Assembly (NCBI RefSeq): GCF_002115805.1
Contig: NZ_JFKC01000018.1
Location: 1-64,000, forward strand
Direction: 5' to 3'
Source: Marivita geojedonensis
GTDB lineage: Bacteria > Pseudomonadota > Alphaproteobacteria > Rhodobacterales > Rhodobacteraceae
Length of the DNA: 64,000 nucleotides
Numbering within the stretch: position 1 is the first letter of the stretch; every line of letters starts with the position of its first letter. The translations under genes were made by a program, and so were the position numbers. Under the pieces are notes generated by a model. That model searched no databases. It saw only the letters and a program-made list of their open reading frames with translations, and was not told where the DNA came from. Below, one piece after another: positions 25,821 through 34,965 of this stretch.

Positions 25821-25829
25821 GTTTTTCCT
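25808..25829. terminator. AT-rich hairpin overlapping the tolC stop
   Basis: AGGAAAAA (808-815) pairs with TTTTTCCT (822-829). The hairpin includes the stop codon and ends in a T-run, so it may act as a weak terminator between tolC and the next gene. Confidence 0.5.
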
Positions 25830-25889
25830 CATCGGTTGTGCCGATTGTTCCTCCAAGCTACTCTGTAGCCGAGGAAGCAGTGGTGAACC

Positions 25890-27107
25890 ATGTCTGATCC
25901 TGTGACAAACGTGGAAATTGAGGACGTCCTGTCGTCAATTCGCAAGCTTGTGGCCGAGGAAACCCGGGCACCCGCGCCTGCGCGCAAGCCGACCTCGGTG
26001 GGGCGTCTTGTGCTGACACCAGCGCAGCGGGTGCATGTGGACGAACCCGCGACGGAACCGGTTCTGCTCACCCAGCCGATTGTCGAAGGCACCCGCCCGA
26101 GACCGGTCGAAGACACCGCTTTCGAAGACATTCCCGGCGATGCCCGGCTGGCCGATTTCGGTGATGTCGAAGCGGCATTTCCCGATATCGACAGCTATGA
26201 ACAAGGCAGCGCCGCTGAGGACGAGGCCGCGCAGGAAACCGCTTGGGAGCCGGAGCAGGAACCGGATGCCGAAGACCTTGCGCTTGCCGAAGACGAACAG
26301 GAGCAGGACGCGTGGACGCCTGAACCGGATGACACCTCTGCCCGGAGTGACCTCAGCCGCCTGATCGAAGAAGAGCTTGCTGCGGCGCTGGGGGTTTCCG
26401 ACGCCGCGGACACCACGCACGACGCAAGCTCCGGCTCTGATGACGAAGACGAACGCGCCTTCGACGAAGAGGTGGGTTGGGACAGCGTGGATCCCGTCGA
26501 AGACGGGTACGAGGAAGACAGCGCCTATCAAGAGGTCGCGGACACCACGGAAGAGGCCTGGGCCGTCGAAGTGCCGGAACCCGTCGAAGCTCGGGAACCC
26601 GACATCCCGCCACAACCGGCGCCCCCGCAAACCCTTGAGGACAAAGTCGCGGCGCTGAGTCGGCTTGTTTCGCGCGACACTGAAGAGTTCGAGGAAGAGC
26701 GGGATCAGCCCGATGCCGACGAACTCACCGCGACTGCCGAACCGATGGAATGGCCCGACCCGGCCCCGTTTGTCGAGGTCGAGGAAGAACCGGTCGAGGC
26801 GTCATCGAATGTTCTGCACGCACCTGATGTCTGGCCGCAGGCCACCCGCTCGATGCCGATACCAGAACCCGAACCCCAGCCTGAGCCGGAGGTCGAAGCG
26901 CAGTCTGATCTGCCCGTGCCCGCCGAACATACGCCGGAACACGCTGCGCCGGCCCTTTCCATCGACGAGGCCGAGTTGCGCGACATGGTTGTCGAAATCG
27001 TGCGCCAGGAATTGCAGGGCGCCTTGGGCGAACGCATCACGCGCAACGTGCGCAAACTGGTGCGCCGCGAGATTCACCGCATGCTGATTTCCCAGGATTT
27101 CGAGTGA
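25890..27107 (+). CDS. PopZ-like (DUF2497-type) acidic polar-organising protein candidate
   Basis: A 405-aa protein with three parts. Residues 1-20 form a short conserved helix (NVEIEDVLSSIRKLVAEE). Residues 45-345 are low-complexity, very rich in Glu, Asp and Pro. Residues 350-405 form a conserved helical tail (EAELRDMVVEIVRQELQGAL, then ERITRNVRKLVRREIHRML). Short N-helix, acidic proline-rich linker and oligomerising C-terminal helices are the plan of Caulobacter PopZ, which builds the polar scaffold; Rhodobacterales versions are much diverged and longer. The assignment rests on architecture, not on close sequence identity. Confidence 0.6.
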   Translation: MSDPVTNVEIEDVLSSIRKLVAEETRAPAPARKPTSVGRLVLTPAQRVHVDEPATEPVLLTQPIVEGTRPRPVEDTAFEDIPGDARLADFGDVEAAFPDIDSYEQGSAAEDEAAQETAWEPEQEPDAEDLALAEDEQEQDAWTPEPDDTSARSDLSRLIEEELAAALGVSDAADTTHDASSGSDDEDERAFDEEVGWDSVDPVEDGYEEDSAYQEVADTTEEAWAVEVPEPVEAREPDIPPQPAPPQTLEDKVAALSRLVSRDTEEFEEERDQPDADELTATAEPMEWPDPAPFVEVEEEPVEASSNVLHAPDVWPQATRSMPIPEPEPQPEPEVEAQSDLPVPAEHTPEHAAPALSIDEAELRDMVVEIVRQELQGALGERITRNVRKLVRREIHRMLISQDFE

Positions 27108-27153
27108 TCCGCCAGGCGGACCGGACTGCCCCGAACCCCTGAAATCCCATAGA

Positions 27154-27182
27154 AAAACGCGCCCCGATACAGGGCGCGTTTT
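27154..27182. terminator. Bidirectional terminator between PopZ-like and DUF6280 genes
   Basis: AAAACGCGCCC (27154-27164) pairs perfectly with GGGCGCGTTTT (27172-27182) around a 7-nt loop. It has an A-run on one side and a T-run on the other, so it can end transcription of both convergent genes. Confidence 0.85.
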
Positions 27183-27202
27183 CTGCATTCAATAGCAGAG
27201 AG

Positions 27203-27526
27203 TTAAGCGGCTTCAGCCTGCTGTGCAGCAGCGTTGCGGCGTTCGCTTTCCTCGCGCGACAGCGCAACGGAGGTGCGAACACCCTTGCCGACAAATTCCA
27301 TCAGCCCGGCAACGACACGTTCGTTCGGGTCGATCCCGGCGCAGCTCAGAACCTCACGGCCATCGCGCGACCGTGCCCAGCGGGCGATCTGCTCGGGGCC
27401 ATTGCCATATTTCTTGTCGTCTGCGATTGCATCGTCCAAAGCAGCAAGAACCACGGCAGCAAACAGCTTGCGCGCGCGATTGCCTTGCTCTGCGTTGAAG
27501 GCGGTACCGTCAACGAAATCCTTCAT
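27203..27526 (-). CDS. DUF6280-family small protein
   Basis: A 107-aa, mostly helical protein beginning MKDFVDGTAFNAEQGNRAR and containing VLAALDDAIADDKKYGNG and ALSREESERRNAA. It closely resembles a family conserved in Rhodobacterales and annotated as DUF6280. There is no signal peptide or membrane segment, so it is probably cytoplasmic. Function unknown. It is divergent from efp across a 215-bp region with a strong dyad. Confidence 0.8.
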   Translation of the reverse strand: MKDFVDGTAFNAEQGNRARKLFAAVVLAALDDAIADDKKYGNGPEQIARWARSRDGREVLSCAGIDPNERVVAGLMEFVGKGVRTSVALSREESERRNAAAQQAEAA

Positions 27527-27607
27527 GATCCGTCCTGTGATTATTGCTCTTGTGTTTTCCGGCGTGAAGCTGCTTATGACCTATTCGTGTCGATTCGGAT
27601 ACCCTAG

Positions 27608-27630
27608 ATTTGCATACCTTTTATGCAAAT
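27608..27630. promoter_or_regulatory. ATTTGCATA dyad between DUF6280 and efp
   Basis: ATTTGCATA (608-616) faces TATGCAAAT (622-630) across a 5-nt spacer. The perfect 9-bp arms between two divergent genes suggest an operator for one or both. Confidence 0.55.
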
Positions 27631-27741
27631 ACTGCATGGCTTACCCCGTGCCCGGCACGATATCTGGTCATCTGGACAGCTTCCCATCACCCAGATATAG
27701 GGGCCTCCAAAGTCTGATCAACCTTTGAACAAAGTTTTGCC

Positions 27742-28305
27742 ATGCCCAAAATCAACGGTAACGAAATCCGCCCAGGCAACGTACTGGAACATAATGACGG
27801 CCTCTGGGCCGCCGTGAAGGTCGAGCATGTGAAGCCGGGGAAGGGCGGCGCTTTTGCCCAGGTCGAAATGAAGAACCTGCGCAACGGCTCCAAGCTCAAC
27901 GAACGCTTCCGCTCGGCGGACAAGGTCGAGCGTGTGCGTCTGGAACAGAAGGACATGCAGTTCCTCTATGAAACTGACGGGATGCTCGTGTTCATGGACA
28001 CCGAGACCTACGATCAGGTCGAACTGCCCGCCGACATTCTGGGTGACCGCCGCCCCTTCCTTCAAGACGGCATGACCATTGTGGTCGAATTCTACGAATC
28101 CGAGGCGCTCAATGCGACGCTGCCGCAGAAGGTCACCTGCCAGGTGACCGAGACCGAACCTGTGGTGAAAGGCCAGACAGCCGCCAACAGCTTCAAACCG
28201 GCGATCCTCGACAATGGCGTCAAGGTGATGGTTCCGCCCTTCATCGCGCAGGACGAGATGATCGTGGTGAACACCGAAACCATGGAATATTCCGAGCGCG
28301 CCTGA
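27742..28305 (+). CDS. efp: Elongation factor P
   Basis: A 187-aa translation factor with the KOW-like N-terminal domain, OB domain and C-terminal OB domain. [38 protein letters not shown] holds the loop with the modifiable Lys (about residue 33) typical of EpmA-type bacteria. The C-terminus reads [22 protein letters not shown]. It relieves ribosome stalling on polyproline stretches, which are abundant in proteins encoded nearby, such as the PopZ-like protein and FtsY. Full length. Confidence 0.97.
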   Translation: MPKINGNEIRPGNVLEHNDGLWAAVKVEHVKPGKGGAFAQVEMKNLRNGSKLNERFRSADKVERVRLEQKDMQFLYETDGMLVFMDTETYDQVELPADILGDRRPFLQDGMTIVVEFYESEALNATLPQKVTCQVTETEPVVKGQTAANSFKPAILDNGVKVMVPPFIAQDEMIVVNTETMEYSERA

Positions 28306-28318
28306 TCTCGGGAGCTGT

Positions 28319-28408
28319 GACAAGCCCGGTCGACCGGGCTTGTCCGCATTTTCGAAAATGCGGGTCAGAGCCTTTGAAGGCTCTGGCAAGACCTTTCGAA
28401 AGGTCTTG
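28319..28408. repeat. Array of four palindromes after efp
   Basis: Four near-adjacent dyads: 28319-28344 (26-bp perfect), 28344-28363 (20-bp perfect), 28366-28385 (9-bp arms, TG centre) and 28387-28408 (22-bp perfect). Two are centred on TTCGAA or TTTTCGAAAA. The first could terminate efp transcription, but the array as a whole resembles a mosaic REP-like element. A relative is at 55016-55056. Confidence 0.85.
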
Positions 28409-28717
28409 GCACCGCGCGCAGGTTTTCCAAATCCTTAACGTCTGACACCGCATACCCCCGCCCACGATGCGCATCGAGCGGGAAGGGTCACTCCCATGCC
28501 GCGACACATGAACTGACACTCTCTTGATCCCCGACAGGGGCGACCATGAGAAACCGGTTTCACGAAGGCCCCAAGGGGCACAGGTCCCGGGAACACCCGG
28601 CAGTTGAGAGAACCGTCAGGCTCAAAGGGCGGCGCCGCTTCTTCTCCGAATTCAAATGGGATCCTCGGGTCAGACCCGAGGACGACACGCACGCATGTAC
28701 GGTTGAACGCCTCGGCG
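28409..28717. other. Gene-free interval with a dispersed-type hairpin
   Basis: No gene was recognised. TCCTCGGGT (28662-28670) pairs with ACCCGAGGA (28674-28682), a hairpin of the kind scattered between alphaproteobacterial genes. Other small GC stems occur, for example around 28555-28600. The ygfZ gene ends at its right edge. Confidence 0.5.
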
Positions 28718-29461
28718 TCAGCCTTGCTCGGTAACCAGCGACACCTCAGCATCCCCGGCCATCATTGCCCCCTGCGCCCGGTCAAAGCGTAGATAGGCCA
28801 GACCACGCCCGTCCGCTTGGGTAAAGAGCGTGCCTGCCGGTTTGCCCTCGACCTCGATCTCTGTTCCAACCGGCGCAGCACCGGTGACAGCGACCTGCGC
28901 CAATCCCTTGCGCAGTTCGGTCTTGTGCTTCATCCGCGCGGTGACTTCCTGTCCGACATAGCAGCCCTTTCGGAAATCGACCCCGTTCAGCCGTTCGAAC
29001 CCCATTTCCAGGATGAAACTGTCGGGTGTCAGTTCGACCCCGCTTTGCGGCACGCAGGCTGCCACGCGCAGCGCCTCCCAGTCGACGCTGTCATCCCCCG
29101 GCTGCCCGTCATAGCCGCGCCAGCCCAGCGACGGATCGCGCGGATCGGCGAACGCCCCGTCCGGCGCATCTCCAAGCCCGCGCGTCACCACGCGGTCTGT
29201 CTCTTCGATCTCGACCTTGGAGCGCAGCTTGTACATCGTCAGCGCCTGCCTGAGGCCGGGGGCCAGACCGCTGTCCACGTCCAGCAGGATGTCGTCGCCC
29301 ATGGGGACAAGGAAGAAATCCGCGCGGTACTTGCCCTGCGGGGTCAGCATCGCGGCATAGAGCAGGCCCTGATCCAGCCGTTCGACGTCATTGGTCACAA
29401 GCCCCTGAAGAAAGTGCCTCGCGTCCGCGCCGCTGATCCTGAGAACTGTCCGGTCCGTCAT
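28718..29461 (-). CDS. ygfZ: YgfZ/GcvT-like folate-binding protein
   Basis: A 247-aa protein from the ATG at 29461, chosen because AGGGGG lies 6 bases upstream; an in-frame ATG at 29482 has no such site. The signature KGCYVGQEVTARM with the conserved Cys is present, together with LQGLVTNDVERL and an aminomethyltransferase-like fold. YgfZ proteins bind tetrahydrofolate and assist maturation or repair of some iron-sulfur enzymes in the cytoplasm. Full length for an alphaproteobacterial member. Confidence 0.9.
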   Translation of the reverse strand: MTDRTVLRISGADARHFLQGLVTNDVERLDQGLLYAAMLTPQGKYRADFFLVPMGDDILLDVDSGLAPGLRQALTMYKLRSKVEIEETDRVVTRGLGDAPDGAFADPRDPSLGWRGYDGQPGDDSVDWEALRVAACVPQSGVELTPDSFILEMGFERLNGVDFRKGCYVGQEVTARMKHKTELRKGLAQVAVTGAAPVGTEIEVEGKPAGTLFTQADGRGLAYLRFDRAQGAMMAGDAEVSLVTEQG

Positions 29462-29519
29462 CTGTGCCCCCTGCCGTTGCACTGACAGAGATAACGGTCA
29501 TCGGGTGGCGTGCAAGGGG

Positions 29520-30092
29520 TCAGGCGGCGGCAGCCTGACCAAGAATCTGCCGCGACAGGATCCGGTCGAGCGACAGGGCACCGGCCCCTTTGATCACCAG
29601 CGTGACGAGGACCAGCATCCAGAACGCGCGCTGGTCGAGGATCACGCTGTCCGGCACCTTGTCAAACCACGCGCCCAAAGTCTCGGGATGCGCGATCCCG
29701 CCGTGCCCGTAGAGGTCGGTCAGGGATTGCACGACGACGAACCCGATCATGCCCAAAGCCGCGAGGCGGGTGAACAGCCCGATTACAATCAACAGCGGCA
29801 GGATGAATTCGGCCCAGGTCCCCGCAACTACCACGGCCCAGTGAAAAACGCCAAGCTGTGACACGTCATAGACAACGGCTTCCATCTGCTTCGGGAAGAT
29901 CTGCGCGTAAGCACCTGTGGAGGGGATGAAAATGCCCATGATCCCATCGCCCAGCTTGGTCAGGGCCGAGGACCAGAAATAGACCAGAAGCGTCGCCGCA
30001 AATACGAACCGCGCAAGCAAAGGAACAAGCCCGTCAAAATGGCGTTCGATCGCGGAAAAGAGAGAGTCGTGAAGAAAAGCGAGGCGGTCCAT
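29520..30092 (-). CDS. DoxX-family membrane protein (bufferin cluster)
   Basis: A 190-aa inner-membrane protein with four helices: LARFVFAATLLVYFWSSAL, FHWAVVVAGTWAEFILPLLIV, LAALGMIGFVVVQSL and FWMLVLVTLVIKGAGALSL. DoxX/MauE-like proteins are common last members of bufferin operons. It follows the partner-protein gene after a 26-bp gap on the same strand. It may support redox or export steps, but its exact role is unproved. Confidence 0.85.
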   Translation of the reverse strand: MDRLAFLHDSLFSAIERHFDGLVPLLARFVFAATLLVYFWSSALTKLGDGIMGIFIPSTGAYAQIFPKQMEAVVYDVSQLGVFHWAVVVAGTWAEFILPLLIVIGLFTRLAALGMIGFVVVQSLTDLYGHGGIAHPETLGAWFDKVPDSVILDQRAFWMLVLVTLVIKGAGALSLDRILSRQILGQAAAA

Positions 30093-30118
30093 GTCAGCGA
30101 TCTTTCGTTTGGGAAATG

Positions 30119-30853
30119 TCAGTGGTTCAGGCCGGTTATCGCCTGTTGTGAGAGCAGGAGATTAAGCAGGGCGGCAAGATCGAACGCTTCACCGCCCTGG
30201 TCGATGGCGGTGCCGAAGGACGCTCCGTTCTGAAGCGCTTGCATCACGTCTCCCGCGCCGGGGCCAAGCACGAAGGGCTTGGGGTCGTATTCGGCGCGCA
30301 GGATCAGCACGTCCTCGGCCTGACCGCTCGGTTTGTCGCCGCCGCGCAGGGTGTAGCGCCAGATCGTGCCGATGGGCCATTGCGACCGAAGCAGGATCAT
30401 CGACGGCGCGAAATCGAACCGTGTGGCGAGCAGCGCCTCTTCGTCGGGCGTCTGCAACGCGGTGGCGTCGATGCCGGTGCTGTCGGCGGCGTGGTAGCTC
30501 TGGCGCATGGCGACATCGATGCGTGCGACATCGGCCAGATATGGCAGGTGCTTCAGCTGATCGAGCGAAGCCACGAACTCCGGCAGGCCAGCCCCGTAAT
30601 GCATCATCAGCGGTGAGGTCGGTGGCGACTGCCGCAGATAGGCACGGGCGACATGGTCGAAATTCTCGCGCCCGATCAGGCCCACAAGCGACGGGAACCC
30701 TTCGGCCAGCGCCTCGCGCAGGGACACGGTGACGTTGTTGCGATAGACGCCGTAACGCCATCCGGCAGGTCGGGCCTGCGCGTCGGTCAACCCGTCTGGC
30801 ACAGGGGCGGCGGGGTTCAACAGTCCGCTGTGAAAGGCGGTTTGATCGGTCAT
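30119..30853 (-). CDS. BufC-like partner protein (DUF2063 type)
   Basis: A 244-aa protein. The N-terminal part matches the DUF2063 putative DNA-binding domain: [40 protein letters not shown] and [22 protein letters not shown]2063 proteins pair with MNIO (DUF692) enzymes and help them bind the precursor peptide. The start codon overlaps the enzyme's stop by four bases (ATGA), a sign of translational coupling. It probably forms the enzyme complex that modifies the 32-kb precursor. Confidence 0.86.
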   Translation of the reverse strand: MTDQTAFHSGLLNPAAPVPDGLTDAQARPAGWRYGVYRNNVTVSLREALAEGFPSLVGLIGRENFDHVARAYLRQSPPTSPLMMHYGAGLPEFVASLDQLKHLPYLADVARIDVAMRQSYHAADSTGIDATALQTPDEEALLATRFDFAPSMILLRSQWPIGTIWRYTLRGGDKPSGQAEDVLILRAEYDPKPFVLGPGAGDVMQALQNGASFGTAIDQGGEAFDLAALLNLLLSQQAITGLNH

Positions 30854-31707
30854 GCCAGCACGCGGGTCAGGGCGGAGGCAGCGCGTCGGGCCTCATCGGC
30901 CAACACGGGCCAGTCGGGTACATCGGTGTCCCACTCGACCAGCAGCGGCTTCGGCCCGGATTTCGCCAGCGTGTAATCCAAGAGCGCCCAGACCGGGTCC
31001 ACGACCTCGCGCCCGTGGCTGTCGATCAGCAGGGGCGCACCGTGGTCGTCTTCGTCCTCGTCATGGCCGCCAAGGTGAACCTCGCCAACGGCATCGAGCG
31101 GGTAGGCGTCGATATAGCCCTGCGGGGCGTAGTCGAGATTGGTGGCAGAGACGAACACGTTGTTCACGTCCAGCAGCAGACCGCATCCGGTGCGGCGGAC
31201 GATCTCGGCCAAGAAATCGGTTTCCGACCATGTGCTTTCCGCAAAGGCCAGATACGAGGACGGGTTCTCGAGCAGCATCCGGCGGCCCAGAACGGTCTGC
31301 ACCTCATCGATGTGATCAGCCACACGGGTCAGAGTGGCATCGGTATAGGGGAGGGGCAGCAGATCATTGAAGAAATGGCTGTCATGGGTCGACCATGCCA
31401 GATGCTCGGAAAAACTGGCCGGGTTGAGCCAGTCGCAGAGATGTTTCAGCCGTGCGAGGTGGTCGGAGTCCAGACGGCCCTCGCCGCCGATGGAGAGGCC
31501 TACGCCATGCACCGAGATCGGGAAGCGTTCGGCGAGAACGCGCAACTGCGCGATCGGGCGACCGCCATCGCCCATGTAGTTCTCGGCATGGATTTCCAAC
31601 CAACCGACGGGGGAGGGATCGGCCAGAATCTCCGAGAAATGCTGCGGCTTGTAGCCGACACCGGGCAGGTTGGGGAGATGAGGGAAGGCGTGCGTGGCGT
31701 CAGGCAT
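30850..31707 (-). CDS. BufB-like MNIO (DUF692) peptide-modifying enzyme
   Basis: A 285-aa TIM-barrel protein from the ATG at 31707; the longer frame upstream is not protein-like. [78 protein letters not shown] and [16 protein letters not shown] give the His, Asp, Glu and Asn ligands of a multinuclear non-haem iron oxidase. Such enzymes convert cysteines of bufferin precursors to thiooxazole-type heterocycles. The precursor gene lies just upstream, separated by a strong hairpin. Confidence 0.9.
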   Translation of the reverse strand: MPDATHAFPHLPNLPGVGYKPQHFSEILADPSPVGWLEIHAENYMGDGGRPIAQLRVLAERFPISVHGVGLSIGGEGRLDSDHLARLKHLCDWLNPASFSEHLAWSTHDSHFFNDLLPLPYTDATLTRVADHIDEVQTVLGRRMLLENPSSYLAFAESTWSETDFLAEIVRRTGCGLLLDVNNVFVSATNLDYAPQGYIDAYPLDAVGEVHLGGHDEDEDDHGAPLLIDSHGREVVDPVWALLDYTLAKSGPKPLLVEWDTDVPDWPVLADEARRAASALTRVLA

Positions 31708-31751
31708 GGCGGTCGTCCTTGGTGCAATGGCCCCGCGGGGGCCGAAGCGCG

Positions 31752-31781
31752 AGGCAGGCCGGGATGTGCCCCGGCCTGCCT
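31752..31781 (-). promoter_or_regulatory. Strong intercistronic hairpin between precursor and MNIO genes
   Basis: AGGCAGGCCGGG (31752-31763) pairs perfectly with CCCGGCCTGCCT (31770-31781). No T-run follows on the minus strand. The hairpin probably stabilises or attenuates the transcript so that more precursor than enzyme is made. Confidence 0.7.
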
Positions 31782-31790
31782 CCGATTTGG

Positions 31791-32093
31791 TTAACCCGGC
31801 AGGTCGCGGTTCAGCTCTTCGAGCGAACCCATGCGCGCGGTGCCGTCTGCCATGGCGGGCAGTTCGATGTCGCCGCAGGTGCCGGCATCGACCAGCGTCC
31901 ACGCGTTGCCCTGGTAGTCAACGGTCGAGGTGCCGGCGCAGGTTGTGCCCGGGCCTGCGGCGCAGTCGTTCTGCCCGGCAAGCGATACGCCAAAGCACTT
32001 TTCCTTGGCTTGCGCGGTTGCGGTGGTGGTGTGTGCGGCAAGGCTTGCTGCTACTGCGCCGACGATGGCAACGGTCTTGATGGCTTTCGACAT
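31791..32093 (-). CDS. Bufferin-type precursor peptide (DUF2282/BufA1)
   Basis: A 100-aa protein with a signal peptide (residues 1-28, ending TTATAQA). The mature part carries four cysteines at residues 33, 44, 52 and 73 in [34 protein letters not shown] and VDAGTC, the standard BufA1 pattern. In the Caulobacter model the two central Cys are modified and the peptide binds copper in the periplasm. The adjacent MNIO enzyme, DUF2063 partner and DoxX protein complete the operon. Copper buffering is inferred from the family. Confidence 0.9.
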   Translation of the reverse strand: MSKAIKTVAIVGAVAASLAAHTTTATAQAKEKCFGVSLAGQNDCAAGPGTTCAGTSTVDYQGNAWTLVDAGTCGDIELPAMADGTARMGSLEELNRDLPG

Positions 32094-32275
32094 TGGGTTG
32101 GTCCTTCTCGTTAAACCTGATTGTAAACTCGTTTCGGCACAGCGTCTGCCGCGTCGATATCATTAGCTTGCCTCTGGTCAGCCAATCGCGCCATTCACGG
32201 CGGTGTGTTTCACGCGGGCGTGACGCCGGGTGAGGCTTGGAAGAGCCGGTTTTCCTTTGTTTTCGGGCCAAAAAG

Positions 32276-32305
32276 AAAGGCCCCGTAACAAAACGGGGCC
32301 TTTTT
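32276..32305 (-). terminator. Strong terminator downstream of thrS
   Basis: AAAGGCCCCGT (32276-32286) pairs with ACGGGGCCTTT (32293-32303). T-runs occur on both sides, so it could work in either direction; its natural job is to end thrS before the bufferin operon, both minus strand. Confidence 0.88.
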
Positions 32306-32327
32306 GAAACCATCCAGCACTGGAATG

Positions 32328-34307
32328 TTACAGAAGATCGGGCGGCGTCGCCTCTTTTCCGAGGCTGCTCACGATCTCCGCCAGCGATGTTACAGAGGTC
32401 TGCTTCTCTCCGAGGCGGCGCACGGTGACGGTGCGCTCCTCGACCTCGCGGTGGCCGATGGCGAGGATGACGGGCACCTTGCCAAGGCTGTGCTCCCGAA
32501 CCTTGTAGTTGATCTTTTCGTTGCGGGTATCCGCCTCGGCCCGCACGCCCGCCTTGGTCAGTTCCGCCACGACCTCGTTCACGTAGTCATCCGCCTCGGA
32601 CACGATCGAGGCCACAACCACCTGACGCGGGGCAAGCCAGAAGGGCAGTTTGCCTTCCCAGTTCTCGATCAGAATGCCGATGAACCGTTCGAACGACCCA
32701 AGGCAGGCCCGGTGCAGCATGAACGGCCGGTGGCGATCACCGTCCTGACCGATATAGCTGGCGCCAAGACGCTCGGGCAGGTTCGGGTCAACCTGGAAGG
32801 TGCCGCACTGCCAGACACGGCCAATCGCGTCGGTCAGGTAGAAGTCGAGTTTCGGGCCGTAAAACGCGCCGTCGCCGGGTTCGAGCGTATATTCCCGACC
32901 CACTGCCTTGATCGCGTTTTCAAGCGCGCCTTCGACATAGTCCCAGCTTTCGTCGCTGCCGACGCGCTTTTCGGGGCGAGTGGCAAACCGGATCTCGAAC
33001 TCGGGGAAGCCAAGCTCTTGATAGACATTGGCAAGGAAGTCGATGAACCGGGCACATTCGGCCTGGATCTGGTCTTCGGTGCAGAAGATATGCGCATCAT
33101 CCTGCGTAAAGCCGCGCACGCGCATGATACCGTGCAGCGCGCCTGACGGCTCAAACCGGGCGCACGACCCGAATTCTGCCAGTCGCAAAGGCAGATCCCG
33201 ATAGGATTTCAGACCCTGATTGAACACCTGCACGTGGCAGGGGCAGTTCATCGGCTTGAGCGCGTTGATGCGGGTGTGATCCTTGTTCTTGGCGCTGGCG
33301 TCGTCGTTTTCACCGTCGCGGCTTTCATCAACCTCAACGACAAACATGTGGTGCTGGTATTTCTCCCAGTGACCGGACGCTTCCCAGAGCTTGCGATCCA
33401 CCACCTGCGGTGTGTTGATCTCAAGATAGCCACCCGCGCGCTGTTTGCGGCGCATGTAGTCCTGCAGGGCGGTGTAGACGGTCCAGCCATTCGGGTGCCA
33501 GAACACCTGACCGGGGGCTTCTTCCTGCATGTGAAAGAGGTCCATCTCGCGGCCCAGCTTGCGGTGGTCGCGCTTTTCTGCCTCTTCAAGGAAGGTCAGG
33601 TACTTTTTCAGATCATCGCGGTTCTTGAACGCCACACCGTAGATGCGCTGCAGCATCGGGCGGGTGTTGTCGCCAAGGAAATAGGCGGCCGAGACGTTCA
33701 TCAGCTTGAACGCATCTGCGGGAACCTGACCGGTGTGCTGGAGGTGCGGACCGCGGCAGAGGTCCATCCATTCGCCATGCCAATACATGCGAATGTCCTC
33801 GCCCTCGGGAATGCGGTCGAGGATCTCGACTTTATAGGGTTCATCCGAGTCCGTGTAGTACTGGCGCACCTGATCGCGGGTCCACAGCTCGGTGCGGACT
33901 GCATCGCGGGCGTTGATGATTTCCTTCATCCGCTTTTCGATCGCGCCGAGATCTTCGGGGGTGAAGGGCTCCTGACGGTCGAAGTCGTAGAACCAGCCAT
34001 TGTCGCGGACCGGGCCGATGGTGACTTTGACGTCCGGCCAGATCTCCTGCACCGCGCGCGCCATGATATGGGCAAGGTCGTGCCGGATCAGTTCGAGCGC
34101 CGGTTCATCGTCCTGCATGGTGTTGATGGCGATCTGCGCGTCGCTCTGGATCGGCCATTGCAGATCCCAGTGCGCCCCGTTCACGGTGGCGGAGATGGCT
34201 TTTTTCGACAGCGACTTGGAAATGCTCTCGGCCACTTCGGCAGGGGTTACACCTGCATCGAAATCACGCGCATTGCCATCGGGGAAGGTCAGGGAAATCT
34301 GGCTCAT
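32328..34307 (-). CDS. thrS: Threonyl-tRNA synthetase
   Basis: A 659-aa class II synthetase. In order: TGS domain (residues 1-65), editing domain with [10 protein letters not shown] as the HxxxH zinc motif and LCRGPHL, catalytic core with motif 2 [10 protein letters not shown] and [32 protein letters not shown], motif 3 [15 protein letters not shown], then the anticodon-binding domain ending about residue 655. It charges tRNA-Thr and edits Ser. Full length; standard housekeeping gene. Confidence 0.98.
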   Translation of the reverse strand: MSQISLTFPDGNARDFDAGVTPAEVAESISKSLSKKAISATVNGAHWDLQWPIQSDAQIAINTMQDDEPALELIRHDLAHIMARAVQEIWPDVKVTIGPVRDNGWFYDFDRQEPFTPEDLGAIEKRMKEIINARDAVRTELWTRDQVRQYYTDSDEPYKVEILDRIPEGEDIRMYWHGEWMDLCRGPHLQHTGQVPADAFKLMNVSAAYFLGDNTRPMLQRIYGVAFKNRDDLKKYLTFLEEAEKRDHRKLGREMDLFHMQEEAPGQVFWHPNGWTVYTALQDYMRRKQRAGGYLEINTPQVVDRKLWEASGHWEKYQHHMFVVEVDESRDGENDDASAKNKDHTRINALKPMNCPCHVQVFNQGLKSYRDLPLRLAEFGSCARFEPSGALHGIMRVRGFTQDDAHIFCTEDQIQAECARFIDFLANVYQELGFPEFEIRFATRPEKRVGSDESWDYVEGALENAIKAVGREYTLEPGDGAFYGPKLDFYLTDAIGRVWQCGTFQVDPNLPERLGASYIGQDGDRHRPFMLHRACLGSFERFIGILIENWEGKLPFWLAPRQVVVASIVSEADDYVNEVVAELTKAGVRAEADTRNEKINYKVREHSLGKVPVILAIGHREVEERTVTVRRLGEKQTSVTSLAEIVSSLGKEATPPDLL

Positions 34308-34615
34308 TGGCCCAGCTCCTCGTCAGTTTGGCGCCCACGGAACGCCCGGTTGCGGGTTATGTATCGTGCGCGGCTTTTGGCAGGGGGGGCGCGGCACGTC
34401 AAGACAGGGCGGGTCGGAAACGCCCCCCTGAGTCGCGGCTTTTGCGGTTGGGCGCGCAAGATTCTTGCGCGGTATACCAATGTATTATTGGAAAGCGTTT
34501 ATTAACAATGGGTTAATCCTGTCTTTCCCTATGGACGAAAGCGACGCAATTGCTATGTATAACGACATTCCACTATCGGAAACTTTTGGCGTCATGCGAC
34601 ACGGGAGAGCAGACA
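34308..34615. promoter_or_regulatory. thrS / small-protein divergent region
   Basis: A 308-bp divergent region without a gene. It contains GCGCAAG-ATT-CTTGCGC (34454-34470), CCAAT-N5-ATTGG (34477-34491) and a TTAA-N7-TTAA box. The latter two precede the rightward gene at 34616. Confidence 0.55.
34502..34516. promoter_or_regulatory. CtrA-type box TTAA-N7-TTAA
   Basis: TTAA (34502-34505), CAATGGG, TTAA (34513-34516) matches the full consensus of the alphaproteobacterial cell-cycle/motility regulator CtrA. It lies 100 bp upstream of the small protein gene at 34616. Functional occupancy is inferred. Confidence 0.5.
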
Positions 34616-34861
34616 ATGCCCGGCTACAACAAGACATTCGAACTGTCCGTCGAAGACATGGAACTGATCGAGGACGCGCTGCGGACCACCAAGCGGTCTT
34701 TGAACTCTACCGTTCTGAGCCAGGATGCAGACCCGCTGCGCCCGTGTGAGAACACCCGCGCGGTGGATGCGTCGATGAAGCGGATCAATGATCTGCTGGG
34801 GCGCCTGCACAACCAGAAGAATTTCTATCGTCCCAAGACCGGCGCCTATATCGGCGGGTAA
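34616..34861 (+). CDS. Small conserved hypothetical protein
   Basis: An 81-aa protein starting MPGYNKTFELSVEDMELIED, with ALRTTKRSLNSTVL and MKRINDLLGRLHNQKNFYRP. The ATG at 34616 follows GGGAGAGC, a good ribosome site. No known domain is recognised; the sequence suggests a soluble two-helix protein. A CtrA-type box upstream hints at cell-cycle or motility-linked expression. Confidence 0.75.
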   Translation: MPGYNKTFELSVEDMELIEDALRTTKRSLNSTVLSQDADPLRPCENTRAVDASMKRINDLLGRLHNQKNFYRPKTGAYIGG

Positions 34862-34965
34862 CAAAATGGCGGGCGTGATGCGCCCGTGTTTTTCCGCGTA
34901 GGTCGGAACCATTTCCAAACACTGTGCGTTTGCCTGCGGTCGTTCACAGCCACAGGATTCGCCCT

